The notes under the pieces were generated by a model. The model saw only the letters and a program-made list of their open reading frames with translations. It had not been told where the DNA came from and did not search any database. A stretch of DNA of 64,000 nucleotides, taken from contig OW804096.1 of the NCBI GenBank assembly GCA_942159475.1, positions 140,171,442 through 140,235,441 of the forward strand. Reading direction: 5' to 3'. Position numbers and translations under genes: made by a program. Of this stretch, positions 38,700 to 50,477 are shown piece by piece; positions within the stretch are counted from its first letter, which is position 1, and every line of letters starts with the position of its first letter. The stretch is from Sthenelais limicola (taxonomy: Eukaryota; Annelida; Polychaeta; Phyllodocida; Sigalionidae).

Positions 38700-38819
38700 T
38701 TCCAGGCACTCATCGGAAGACCTGGGTACTCAGTTATCTGTTTATCCAGACGTCGAATAACCTGTATTATATAAGATCATTAATAAAAGAATCCTTAAAT
38801 TGAATTGAATTGAATTGGA
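38700..38819 (+). mobile_element. probable LINE 3' tail ending in (AATTG)n
   Basis: A short unique stretch runs into AATAAAAGAATCC and then repeats of AATTG (38798-38819). A simple-repeat 3' tail is typical of CR1/L2/RTE-like LINEs. No coding part is present, so this is tentative. Confidence 0.35.
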
Positions 38820-39632
38820 CACTTTGGAAAAATTACTTTTAGATTGGTTGGAAAAGAATGGAATACAATTTCGAAAATATTTCTTTTTTTTCCAACGTTA
38901 AGTGAATTTGCAGCTTCAAACTTTGACATTAATCTTGATAAAACTGTTTAGTTGTGTCCAGACAAAAGGTGGATACTTAATACTGAAGAAACATCTACTT
39001 CGTGAAATGAACAGGTACTAGTTAAATGTCAGGGGGGTCAGAGAGTGTTGACCCACAGACGCTTTAGAAAGACTTCTCATTCGACATCAATAAAAAAAAT
39101 CATAAAAAATGTTTCATAAGGTTTTGTTTCTTCTTTTCCCACCTTTCTGAACGTCATTTTGACCTATACATTGTAAAGGATGTTTAACTTGTTGTTGGTT
39201 TCATGAAATATGACATTTTTATTGCGGTGGCCCGCCGAAATATAAATGTGCTTCCGTAGTGTCTCTTAGTATCGTAATTGCTGAGTTTCATGTGTTTGAA
39301 TTCCAGTGAAATAAGTCCAAAAGTCAAAAGGTCGTAGGGGTGGGTCTCAATAGATTTGATATGGACAAGAGAAAATGACTGAGATCATTGAGATCTAATA
39401 CTATATGATGTTTCGAATAGGAATAAATACGATAGATAATTTAAGAGGTAATTTAGATACAGTTTTCTGTTGTTTTTTTATATCGAGAGTCAACGCCTGA
39501 GACCCATCCCTGGCAGATAGTGCGTATTTTTCGTAATGTATTTAATATTGTATTGGCCTTAACGAAATAAAGAAGAAGAAAAATGTCCTCTCAGCCGATT
39601 GTGTCAATAGGAGCTGTCAACGGAAGGCTAAA
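38820..39632. other. gene-free
   Basis: No supported gene or named repeat. Confidence 0.3.
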
Positions 39633-40140
39633 GGCCGACGCACACAGTCAAGATCTCAGATGTTCTCACGTTTTGGAATCAAATCATGCAGATTTCTTTT
39701 TAAATCGTGTCCATTTTTATGGCGCACACAGTCACAATTTCAGGGAAAATTTGGTGAAAACCTGAGATCGTGAGAATTGTGCACACACACTCACGATTTC
39801 ATGAAATAATCTGGCCACGATTTGGTTCATATACTCAATTTAAGTAAATTTACAGTTTTACAGTTTTGGAGAGAGTATTATTTGGCCAATAATTCTATGG
39901 ATTTATTTTATAGAGTGCATTGTCAAGAGTATCCATTTTTGTTTTATTCCCAAAACCGTGAAAGAAAAATGCAGCATTTCCCAATAGACCACAGCTAGCT
40001 CTGTTTCACAAACATGTCTATTTGAGACAGCTATAAAAAAATATTTAACGCGATGGCATGTATTTTTTTCCCTTTTATGTGGGAAAATGAGAATATACAA
40101 CTCATCGTGACCCCTCCAAATCCTGACTGTGTGCGACGGC
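39633..40140. repeat. possible DNA-transposon remnant with short inverted ends
   Basis: The left end GGCCGACGCACACAGTCA has an inverted match at the right end, TGACTGTGTGCGACGGC. CGCACACAGTCACAATTTCA and GCACACACACTCACGATTTC recur inside. No transposase frame. Confidence 0.4.
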
Positions 40141-40194
40141 ATGAGAGATGCAGGCTGACTGTCACCACTCAACTGAGTGCTTACCATCAATATG

Positions 40195-40552
40195 CGATGT
40201 GTTTTAGGAAAATGAGTCACAAGTCGCAAAATTGATATTTTTCAAAGTGTTTTTATCATAAGATTTCTTTATTAAAATGTTCTGATTTTAAGAGTGAGAG
40301 TAGTACTCATAGTCTATGAATCCATGTAACAAATTTCAGAACATTGTATTAATTATATCCTTGCGTTTTGAAGGCATTTGTATGTAGTATAGGCCTATTT
40401 AGTTACTTTACTGCTAATTACCCACCCAGAAACATTGTATTAAAAATAACATATTAAAAATCAGAACATTTCAATAAAGAAATCTTATGAAAAAAACACT
40501 TTGAAAAATATCAATTTTGCGACTGATGACTCATTTTCCTGGAACACATCAC
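40195..40552 (+). repeat. family-B MITE, full length
   Basis: Starts GATGTGTTTTAGGAAAATGA and ends with the inverted form CATTTTCCTGGAACACATCA. A stray family-B segment (TTTGAAAAATATCAATTTTG) follows at about 40605-40630. Confidence 0.78.
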
Positions 40553-41009
40553 AACTATGGTACATTTATTCCTATGACGCCGAGCGCCGATTTTGTGAAT
40601 AAAACACTTTGAAAAATATCAATTTTGCGACTTTTCTGTCAGACATTACATCTTTCATCCGCCAGAGGGCGCCCTGCCCTCGTCAGAAAAAGGTCTCACT
40701 GAACATGGGGCTAATTAGAGCTAATTAGTTATAAACAAAACAAAATAATTTTAAACAAAACCATTTTAATTACAACAATTCTTAAAAATATGAGTCCTGT
40801 TTAGCAAATAATTACTCAAATTCCATTTGATATGCATGTGTGATTAGAAATTAGTTTAATTTTCTGGTAAAATAAAAATGCTCAGTAAAGTGTGAATAAT
40901 CACTGTTCAGGGCTTGTATTGCCTGTCCTGCATCAGTCCCGCTTACAAGTTTGCCAAAGTAGTTCGTAGAAATCGACGGTATGAGATGGCTGGCGGAAAC
41001 AATACAAGA

Positions 41010-41244
41010 GGGTCAGATTTTCAGAAAATGTACAATTGGCAGCTGTACACATTTAGTAAATTCTGCTAAATAAGGCTGAAATGTGGCCAATACTAGGTAA
41101 ATTCGAGAATATTCGGCATTGCATTGATTCTAGCAATCTGTTTGGTTAGGTTGGACTGTATTTTGAACTTCATTTTCGTCTGAAATTTGGGTTATTTGAG
41201 AGGATTGGTGTAAGTGAATTGTACATTATCTGAAAATCTGACCC
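41010..41244 (+). repeat. family-A MITE
   Basis: Full copy, first subfamily, flanked on both sides by AAGA (41006-41009, 41245-41248). This is the clearest target-site duplication in the family. Confidence 0.85.
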
Positions 41245-41592
41245 AAGATCTTTTCACTCACAAAAACAATGCACATATGAATGTCAAAACCCACTGATTA
41301 ATATTCCTTGTGTTTATGTTATTCCTCTCCTCTTTCGTTTATGATTTCTTTCTGGATCTCGTTATGAGCATTCCATTTATATTTTAATGACTTTCTTATT
41401 TTGATCGCATCATGCTCGCTCATATTCCGAGCAGTTTTATCATCATGATTACAGTTTGTCAGACGGTACTGCAAAACATCAATTTTCCATCCGCCATTGC
41501 GCACAAATGCATTCCTTTCCTCTCCGTTTCTCCCCTAATTAAAGGTTTCGGTTTCATTGTATGTCATTTTCTGCTTGCTCTTCGTGATGACC

Positions 41593-42190
41593 AATAGGGG
41601 ACTTGTATAGCCACCATTTTGATCATTGTTTCGCATGGATTTATGGGATTAATGGTACATAATGAAATACGTAGAAAACATGCCGTGGCCCACATGGAAT
41701 AGTTAGGCAAAAAAAATAATAGGTGTGTTTCCGATTCATCTAGCTGAAAATATATGTTGGGGTTGGGGCGATGGTAACGGTTCTTTTTCTATTTTTTTTT
41801 AGTAAAACCACCTCCGAGGAACTGAAAAAAATGTCTATTTCATAACAACAGTAGTCTTCAACATGAGAAATGTAATAATAATTTAATAATCAGGTATGGT
41901 CAAAAAAGAATTTAGGTAGGGGAAGGTTATTCTAGGTAGGGGAGGTAAATCGGAAACACACCTATTTTTTTCTTGGCCTTATCAATGATCTAATGTCAAT
42001 ATCCATCTGTTATACATGTCTCCATAACACAAGTCCCCATCTTCCCCATCATGCATTTGTTTTTAATTTCATTCTTGCAATCTTCGATAAAAATGTTGCC
42101 ACATATTTGTATGTCAGATTTCATCCGAATCCATCCCAGCATGCACTGTAACATGCAGACATGCGCAGTGGCACATGCAAATCCCCTATT
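41593..42190 (+). repeat. family-C MITE carrying a nested element
   Basis: Starts AATAGGGGACTTGTATAG and ends CACATGCAAATCCCCTATT. It is interrupted at 41706-41978 by family D; removing the insert restores family-C colinearity exactly. Confidence 0.8.
41706..41978. mobile_element. Harbinger-like MITE (family D), nested, TTA duplication
   Basis: 273 bp with inverted ends: ATAGGTGTGTTTCCGATT at the left and AATCGGAAACACACCTAT at the right, with outermost bases GGC and GGCC. TTA flanks both sides (41703-41705, 41979-41981). A 3-bp TWA duplication is the PIF/Harbinger habit. No transposase is present. Confidence 0.7.
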
Positions 42191-42388
42191 GTGTACCGGT
42201 GTCCAAATTTGAAAGTATTTTCATAAATTACAATATCAATATCCATAACAATAAGTGGAGCGAACGGAAATGTATTGATATTGTAAAATATTTGTATTGT
42301 ATGTTTACAATAAAAATTGGAATTGGGTTTTCTTTTAGCTTTAAGATATTCATATGAGGATTCAAAACCAAAAAAGAAACGTTAATGG

Positions 42389-42480
42389 AATATTTATTGG
42401 ACGAGATTGCGTAGCAATCGAGTCCATTAAATATTCAATTACTAGCCTGAGCAGCAAGTTCCATTCACTATTTATTGCAT
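42389..42480. repeat. family-E-related hairpin
   Basis: AATATTTATTGGAC-GA-GATTGC pairs with GCAATC-GA-GTCCATTAAATATT around a GTA loop, followed by a family-E-like GTTCCATTCACTATTTATTG. Confidence 0.6.
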
Positions 42481-42502
42481 TTCTCAAGTGTAATGCGCAT
42501 AT

Positions 42503-42737
42503 GGGTCAGATTTTCAGAAAATGTACAATTGGCAGCTGTATACATTTAGTAAATTCTGCTAAATTAGGCTGCAATTTGGTCAATACGAGATAAATTCGAG
42601 TATATTTGCCATTGCATTGATTCTAGCAATCTGTTTGGTTAGGTTAAACTGTATTTTGAACTTTATTTTCGTCTGAAATTTGGGTTATTTAAAAAGATTG
42701 GCGAAGTTGAATTGTACATTTTCTGAAAATCTGACCC
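42503..42737 (+). repeat. family-A MITE
   Basis: Full copy, both ends intact, flanked by ATAT. Confidence 0.82.
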
Positions 42738-43058
42738 ATATAATGAATGGAATACTACTGCCCTGTTTCCCGGCAGTCTTTTCCTTTCTTTCCCTTGATC
42801 TTCTTGATTACGCCTTGCCGTACTGTTTAAACACAAGCCTAGGTAAATATTTGATGTCATCTAATTAGCGTAGTACTTGCTTCTAGTAATTAACCTAATT
42901 TCACAAATGTGAATATGTGAGAAGAAAGATTGCAAATTACCTTTCTAGAGTGTAATGCGTCTAATTATTATGTTAATGATCTTTGCCATGAGTGTGAAAT
43001 ACTAGTGGCTTTGCTTTACATTTACTCTACACATGCAAACTTGACGTTGAATACAGAT

Positions 43059-43447
43059 GTGATCCGTTTTAGGAAAATGAGTCATAAGTCGCAAGATCTG
43101 GATTTTGGGATATTACAATATTTGAAAAAAGGAGATCAATGTGATTCCAATTATTTAAACACTAGGGTACCTAACATGTATTTCTATATTTTAAGTTTGA
43201 CATTTTTATTTTTGAAAAAAAAGAAAAAAGTTTGCAATGTTTCTGGCTGCGTAAACCAGTAAAGTAACTAAATATACTCCATAAGAATGCTTTCAAATGC
43301 AATGATATATTTAATACAATGTCCCAAAATTTGGTGCATAGATTCATATAACTATAACTGCTAGACCCACTGAAAATCAGAACATTTCACTAAAGAGACC
43401 TTTTATCCATTTTGCGACTTATGACTCATTTTCCTGAAACACATCTC
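43059..43447 (+). repeat. family-B MITE, full length
   Basis: Starts GTGATCCGTTTTAGGAAAA and ends TTTTCCTGAAACACATCTC, flanked on both sides by AGAT (43055-43058, 43448-43451), a 4-bp duplication. Confidence 0.82.
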
Positions 43448-43758
43448 AGATTATTATACAGCAGGATGGAATAATTACCTGAGTAAATTCCTGATTCTGA
43501 GTGATGTGTTATTCATGTTTTAGAGTCTGCCTTGGAGTTCTATGCAGGAGCTATACCCGCCTTAGTTGGAGACTAAAACGATGAATAACCTCCATTCCAT
43601 AGAGATCTAAAAGAAATCAGTGGGAATACATTTTTATAGGATTTTGAATGAAGTGAAAGTGAAAGAATGAAGTGAAAGAATTAAAGCAATTAATGAATGA
43701 GAGCATTAATCAATACAGAGAGAGAATGGGACGAGCCGCCAGTAATCGAAAATTTATT

Positions 43759-43925
43759 GGACGAGTGCTTATGTGAACGAATCAATACATTTTGTATTAC
43801 GACGGCGAGTTCTATTCTATATTTATCATATAGGCCTAAAACTTGATCAAATATCATGTGTAAATCTGAAAAAAAGTAGCCGATTTCGTGAAAGATGTGT
43901 ATGGCTATGGATTTGTTGATGTGTT
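43759..43925 (+). repeat. family-E repeat
   Basis: Second copy of the sequence at 5516-5760 (CTTGATCAAATATCATGTGT, GTGAAAGATGTGTATGGCTA). Confidence 0.6.
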
Positions 43926-44975
43926 GATTAATTCCCTTCATCTTTAAGTTCATATAATATTAATATCTTACCTTATCTTAAGACCTAGAAAAGATGAATT
44001 AAAAATAATGTACTTTGAATTTTGTAATCAAATGACTATTAATTTATTTTACATCACAGCCAAAAGTGACACTTTAATTAATGTTTTATAAAATTAATTA
44101 CGAAAACTGAACAAAGTGAGATTAGCTATATTTTCTGGCATCTTATCATATTCTTGCCGCTATGGTTGATGAAAAGAATCTAAAAAGGCTCTTTATTTCA
44201 ATCCAATCCAATTAGTAAACTGTTTAAGTTGTTAAAGGTAAATACCAGTGTTATCAGCACTGCTGCAGGCGGGAATTCAAGGAACTAATGCATGAAAGAA
44301 TAGGAGTAACGCTATCTTTTTCAAAACTTAACTTATATGTGTTATTGAATAACTTAGTGCCTGTGCCTTATGCAACCAGGCAACTTCTGAGAATATCAAC
44401 GCTTGTCGCTGAAATGTATAAATTTCTGTTGTCCTGAATAAACATGATTTAAAATCAAAATCAAAATTCATCTTGAGAAAGAACATGGTTGGGTGAATAC
44501 AAAAAGCAAAAAAAGGATGTTATTTCATTATTTTATATTTTAGGGAAGACTGGAGATTACTACTGGTTATTTATTACTCCTATTCTTCATCCATCACCTT
44601 TTCATCGTAGTTTTCTTATAGCCACCTAGATAGCCCTATTTTTCTATGTGTATGCTACAAGTTATAGTTATGTTTTACCATCAGGTAATGGCCAATCATA
44701 CCAGACCTAGTTTCACTAGGACTGAGGCTATTTCCTACCTCTTGCATACAGGTGATATCCTATCTATATTGACTTTGTTATATTTACTTATACATGTACT
44801 TGTTCCTGTATCGATTGACAAATACTCTTAATAAAATAAAATTCACTATGGAGGTCAATAGGGGAAATGAAACTCTGTTTTTTAAATTTGGGGGGTAGAA
44901 TAATATGTCAGTTATGTATTTTCAGATTATAAAGGAAATTGCATGATTCAATCATCTGATATTCTGAAAAAACTC
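43926..44975. other. gene-free; possible LINE tail inside
   Basis: TCCTGAATAAACATG followed by repeated AAAATC (to about 44468) could be a LINE 3' tail. Otherwise nothing supported. Confidence 0.3.
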
Positions 44976-45165
44976 CTTTTCCTCATTGACTTCTATAGTA
45001 ATTGGTAGTAAATTTCAGTGGTTCCTGAAATACACAATAATCCAATGACATATGGTTTTCATTGGCTTTTTAGGTTCCCACAACCACATTCTTTTTCAAT
45101 CCAAAGCTTAAACAAAATTCCACGATTCCTTCTTATTTTGAACGCTGGCATTTATCCTTAATGAA
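44976..45165 (+). repeat. family-H repeat
   Basis: Resembles 57523-57676: both contain TAGTAAATTTCAG, CCTGAAATA, AATCCAAAG, ATTCCA.GATTC and CTGGCATTTA in the same order. Confidence 0.5.
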
Positions 45166-45176
45166 AAGAGATAGAT

Positions 45177-45411
45177 GAGTCAGATTTTCAGAAAATGTAC
45201 AATTGGCTGCTCTACACATTTAGTAAATTCTGCTAAATAAGGCTGCAATTTGGTCAATACTAGGTAAATTCGAGTATATTTGGCATTGCATTGATTCTAG
45301 CAATCTGTCTGGTTAGGTTGAACTGTATTTTGAACTTTATTTTCGTCTAAAATTTGGAATTTGTGAGAAGATTGGCGAAGTTGAATTATACATTTTCTGA
45401 AAATCTGACCC
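45177..45411 (+). repeat. family-A MITE
   Basis: Full copy with slightly altered left terminus (GAGTCAG instead of GGGTCAG). First-subfamily interior. Confidence 0.78.
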
Positions 45412-45856
45412 AGTTATTGCATACCCAGAAGGAAGGGAGGAACCTTGGAAATAGAGAGAGAAACATGAGATTCAGGCTCAGGAGACGTGGAGGGAGTCAA
45501 ATTCAAACTGTGCAAAGAAGACTACAAATCGTGCGACGAAAAAGCGTGGGGAAGTGTGTATAAAAAGATTTAATCAGTTGAGGAGAATCGTGACAGATCG
45601 TGACAACATCCATGGGACACGAATAGTCACTTGAAATCTGTAGTAAATATTTAAATTCCAAATGTAAAATTTATCTTTGAACTGATTTAAAAAGTAATTT
45701 CTGCTAGTGTGAACTGTATTTTGAATCTGATTTTTTTCGGAAATGCGGGTTGTCTTAGATGAAGGCAAGTATCTCATCATTCCTCACCACCTACAGAACC
45801 AGTACAAACCATTGCAAGGCTTACCACAGAGCTTACCGCAGCCAGTGGAGACCACT
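45412..45856. other. gene-free
   Basis: No gene recognised. A short piece near 45710-45750 (GAACTGTATTTTGAATCTGA) is a family-A remnant. Confidence 0.3.
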
Positions 45857-45957
45857 CTTTAGGCCCTAGTTCACTAAGCCGATTCTCATGCGATCTCTAC
45901 GCCGAAGAGGTCTCTTTTCCACTAAATCCTGTGAGAATCGGATTGGTGGACAAGGCC
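45857..45957. repeat. short palindromic element (family I)
   Basis: AAGCCGATTCTCATGCGATC at the left, and inverted GTGAGAATCGGATTGGTGGA at the right, both facing an AGAGG.TCTC centre. Related to 33755-33855. Confidence 0.5.
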
Positions 45958-46015
45958 CTTTACTCTATCCATATGTACACTTGTTCTAATTGGATACGAC
46001 ACCAGGGGCTGCTTC

Positions 46016-46858
46016 TCCCCCTGCTTCTCCTCCTACTTCTCCCCCTGCTTCTCCCCCTGCTTCTCCTCCTACTTCTCCCCCTGCTTCTCCTCCTACTTCT
46101 CCTCCTGCTTCTCCTCCTGCTTCTCCTCCTGCTTCTCCTCCTCCTTCTCCCCCTGCTTCTCCTCCTACTTCTCCTCCTGCTTCTCCTCCTCCTTCTCCCC
46201 CTGCTTCTCCTCCTCCTTCTCCTCCTGCTTCTCCCCCTGCTTCTCCTCCTCCTTCTCCCCCTGCTTCTCCTCCTCCTTCTTCCCAGCTTCTCCCCCTGCT
46301 TCTCCCCCTGCTTCTCCTCCTCCTTCTCCCCCTCCTTCTTCTCCTCCTTCTCCTCCTGCTTCTCCCCCTGCTTCTCCCCCTGCTTCTCCCCCTGCTTCTC
46401 CCCCTGCTTCTCCTCCTCCTTCTTCCCAGCTTCTCCTCCTGCTTCTCCCCCTGCTTCTCCTCCCCCTGCTTCTCCCCCTCCTTCTTCTCCTCCTTCTCCT
46501 CCTGCTTCTCCTCCTGCTTCTCATCCTGTTTCTCCTCCTCCTTCTCCCCCTCCTTCTTCTCCTCCTTCTCCCCCTCCTTCTTCTCCTCCTGCTCCTCCTG
46601 CTTCTCCCCCTGCTTCTCCCCCTGCTTCTCCCCCTGCTTCTCCCCCAGCTTCTCCCCCTGCTTCTCCCCCTGCTTCTCCTCCTTCTCCTCCTCCTTCTTC
46701 TCCTCCTGCTCCTCCTGCTTCTCCTCCTCCTTCTCCCCCTCCTTCACCTCCTCCTTCTCCCCCTGCTTCTCCTCCTGCTTCTCCTCCTTCTCCCCCTCCT
46801 TCTTCTCCTCCTGCTCCTCCTGCTTCTCCTCCTCCTTCTCCCCCTCCTTCTCCTCCAG
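46016..46858. repeat. ~840-bp polypyrimidine minisatellite (TTCTCCYCCTGC-type 12-mers)
   Basis: Long tandem array of 12-base and 15-base variants of CTTCTCCTCCTG with a strict C/T bias on the + strand. It produces long open frames in several phases: proline/alanine/serine, leucine or serine/cysteine/phenylalanine on +, and glutamate/glycine/lysine on -. I read these as artefacts of low complexity, not genes. The regular 12-base period shows repeated slippage. Confidence 0.92.
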
Positions 46859-47067
46859 TTGCCTGACCATGCATTGCATTCAATGTGGCATCACTCAGCA
46901 CTATTATTGGTGCCGCACACTTTCTCTACATTACTCCTCGCACTAGCAATATGCGTAGCCACTGCAGCATCAGGGCCTTCAAGGTCTTACAGCTGGCTGG
47001 CTGGGGGAAGGAAGGAAGGGGGTAGAGACGGGCCCGGTGCGGTGGAGAACGGGGAGAATGTATAGAG

Positions 47068-47261
47068 GGGTCAGATCTACAGTTCTACACATCTCTCAAA
47101 TTCGGCTAAATTAGAGTGAAAAATGATAAATACTAGGTATATCTGGATGTATTCTCTAATGTATTCATTGAATAAATCTGTCTGGTTGTGTTGAACTGTA
47201 TTTTGAACCTGATTTTTGCCTTAAATTTGGGTATGTTGTACATTTTCCGAAGACTTGACCC
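47068..47261 (+). repeat. family-A MITE, internally deleted
   Basis: Shortened copy flanked on both sides by AGAG (47064-47067, 47262-47265). Confidence 0.75.
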
Positions 47262-47352
47262 AGAGAGTATAGAATATGTGGTGGGACAATCCAACCCCTC
47301 CCCCCCCCCAGCCCCTACCCAGTTCAACACACCTCAGGGTAATTCAGGTATG

Positions 47353-47480
47353 GGGTCAGATTTTCCGAAAATGTACAATTAGCAGCTCTACACATCTAGG
47401 AAATTGTCCTAAATTAGGCTAAATAATGAAGAATACCGGGTATATATGAGTCTATTTGGTATCGCATTGATGAAAAGTAA
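47353..47480 (+). repeat. family-A MITE, left half
   Basis: Starts GGGTCAGATTTTCCGAAAA and decays after about 125 bases. Confidence 0.65.
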
Positions 47481-48198
47481 TACTTCTGTTATATTAAACT
47501 GCAATCAAGGTTTCAGATTCTTCATATGGGTCCGTCAGTATTGAGACTTTTACTTCCCCATCGTCGCTTTGTATGGCGCAAATAAGTGCAAGGTCACCAG
47601 CATTGTCTTTCCTCCCACACATACTAATCATATCCAAGATAGATCAATAAGAAATTGACGCACTGTCCATGAGTTTTAGCAATCACATTAGGTGCAATTG
47701 ACTGGCCTATCGACATTACTTCCTTATGGATAACATTCTCATTCCCATTAGAATCACCACCAAGAGGATGATATATATTTTCTGAGTAATTGTCCAAATT
47801 GTTCTCTGAGGGATTATTTAGTGACCCAATAGATAATAAATCAAGAGAGAAAAATACTTTTCAGGGATCTTTTAGTTAGGTTTTCCCATTGCCAGGCTAT
47901 TGCCCCTTATTTGGTGGCAGCCATTTTTAAAATGGCCGCCACTGCCGTAATAATAATAATTCAAGATGGCGCCATATCTGAAATTAATCCTGAGACCCTA
48001 ATCTACAACTCTACCAAGTCTCATGCTTTTATGACAAAATGCACGATTGTTATGAATTTTGTTTCATATAGATCTGCCTCACTACAAGTAAAACCAGATT
48101 CATATAATGCTCTTTGTCATCTTTTATTTGTTCTTGCTGATTAACTACCAACTTATCCTATGCTTAAATAACAGATGATGATATAATTCATATATATA
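47481..48198. other. gene-free
   Basis: Includes AGCCATTTTTAAAATGGCCGCC (a small palindrome at about 47920) and CAAGATGGCGCC. No supported gene. Confidence 0.3.
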
Positions 48199-48604
48199 AT
48201 GTGTTTCAGGAAAATGAGTCATTAGTCGCAAAATTGGTGTTTTTCAAAGCGTTTTTTTCACAAGATCACATTATTGGAATCTTCTGATTTCTGGGGAGTG
48301 TGTCACTTATAGTTATGTCAATCGATGTATCAGATTTCAAGACAATCTATGAAGTATATCCCTTGGTTTTATAGGTCCTCATATGGACTACATTTAGTTA
48401 CTTTACTGTTATTAACCACCAGAAATATTGGAAACTTTTTTTTTTCAAAAACGAAAATATCAAACTTAAAATCTAGAAATACTTAATAGATTATTAGACT
48501 GTTTACTATCATTGGAATCAGCTTGATCCCATCTTTTCAAATATAATGGTATCTCAAAATCTATTTTTTGCGACTTATGACTCATTTTCCTGAAACACAT
48601 CACA
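48199..48604 (-). repeat. family-B MITE, full length
   Basis: Both terminal repeats present (TTTCAGGAAAATGAGTCATT and TGACTCATTTTCCTGAAACA). Probable ATAT flanks. Confidence 0.78.
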
Positions 48605-49066
48605 TATTGAAATGACATTTTCTATCCAAAAAATAATGATCACAGGAGCCTTGGCTAAGAATACATCTGTTTTTGCAGAGTTTTTGCAGAGTTTAGTAGC
48701 ATAAATAAATGTTTTAAATAGCAAAAATTGCAAATTGAATGTATTAAGTAATCCTTAGGAGCATTACTCAAGTTCTTCAAAAGTGATTGATATCAGGATA
48801 TGTCACTAACTTTTTGTTCATGTATACAAAAATATATGGATTATATAAGTTATATACGATAGTTCTTAATGGTCACTCACTATAACACTGTCAATTTAGT
48901 TACAAATACTCCTCAGGATATGTATAGATTTAATCAATAGACTGTATTCACATTTGGTACATATACTCTTCATACTGACTGTGCTAGATATACCAAACAT
49001 AAACATATACTGAGCGTGGGTCCTTGTGGAGAAATCACCAAGAAATATCATTCTGGCAAGTGATTT
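48605..49066. other. gene-free
   Basis: AT-rich DNA between two family-B copies. Nothing recognised. Confidence 0.3.
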
Positions 49067-49545
49067 GTGATCCGTTTTAGGAAATTGAGTCATAAGTCAC
49101 CAAATATGGATTTCGAGATATCGCCATATTTGAAAAGAGGAGATCAAGCTGATTCCAATGATAGTAAAAACTAGGACACCTAATATGTATTTCTATATTT
49201 TTAGTCTGATATTTTTATGTTTGAAAAAAAAAGTTTGCAATGTGCCTCGATGGGTAATTGCCAGTAAAGTAATTTAATATACCCTCGCAAACCCCGGAGT
49301 TCGGACCCCAAGTCGAACTCGAAAGGCAAGGCAATTGCCAGTAAAGTAATTAAATATACCCCATATCAAGGCCTTCAAAATGCAAAGATGTATTTGATAG
49401 AATGTCCTGAAATTTGTTACATGGACTTATATGAATATAACTGCTTAACCCTCTAAGAATCATTTCAATGAAGAGATCTTGCAAATAAATCACTTGAAAA
49501 ATATGAATTTTGCGACTTATGACTCATTTTCCTCAAACACATCAT
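49067..49545 (+). repeat. family-B MITE with internal duplication
   Basis: Flanked on both sides by ATTT (49063-49066, 49546-49549). It is longer than other copies because GCCAGTAAAGTAATT.AATATACC occurs twice around a ~48-base GC-rich insert (about 49283-49331). Confidence 0.78.
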
Positions 49546-50477
49546 ATTTTTCCGTGTCATGAGACAAAATTGACTGAGGGCTGTGAAAGAGGTGTTTATT
49601 TGCCATTGTGTATGGGTGAGTTAGCACCCAACAAAATTACATTGTTCAAGGGATATAACCACCAGTTACACTGTCAGAACTGAATGATAATAATTGATAC
49701 TGATGTTTCTGGTGAAAACATAGTGAACATTTGATGGAAATTAGGGTCAGACCACAGGCCCTGCCCACGACATGTATGTCGCACTTGGTCAAAGTGGTGC
49801 ATAACATGAAAATTATGTCGCACTTGAGCTCGCTTGGCGCATACAAAAAATAGGTCCGGCAGCAAAGCCTGATCACCGGAAGTAAAAAATTGTGTATTCA
49901 TGAGCCGTCACTTCCGACGATGGAATCGGCGATCGTTCAGCTAATATCTGTGGAAAAACTAAATATAAAGATTCAAAATAAAAAGTTCTGTCGAATAATG
50001 ATATCTAAAAAAATGATTTTGCTAAAGTATATGCATGTAGACCCACCATGAACACAAGATTCTAAAGTTAACCTAGGCAGTCCCAGGGTGCTTGTGTACC
50101 CAGCTGTTGTTTTGTAAGTAGATTGAAGCTTTGTTATGATTTTGCGGAACTCATATTATCGCCCACTAGAATATTTTTACCGATTTTCTCTGGAAATAAT
50201 AAAGCTAGGGACTTTAAATGAAAAGTGCAATCGAAGAATCATATGTAAAGATGCGATTTTGCTAAAGTATATTGTCGATAATCATTTATTTAATTAATAA
50301 GCCACGGCGACCCGACAGGCTCCTACTGAACAAGGCTCTCATCAAACCAAGCGCTCTGGCCAGAGGGACTATTTTCTTCATCGTTCGCAAAATACATACA
50401 AAATGGCGGAATACTGAATTTAGTTCTTTTATTGGATTTATTTATATTTCTTTATTTATGAAAGGGATGTAATAAAT
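49546..50477. other. gene-free
   Basis: No supported gene. It contains a repeated word TATGTCGCACTTG at about 49776 and 49816. Confidence 0.3.

Noticed and set aside
45931..46946. Long open frames on both strands (over 300 codons) with proline/alanine/serine, leucine or glycine/glutamate composition
   Set aside because: They are the translation of a polypyrimidine tandem repeat in several phases; no domain, and flanking sequence is not coding.
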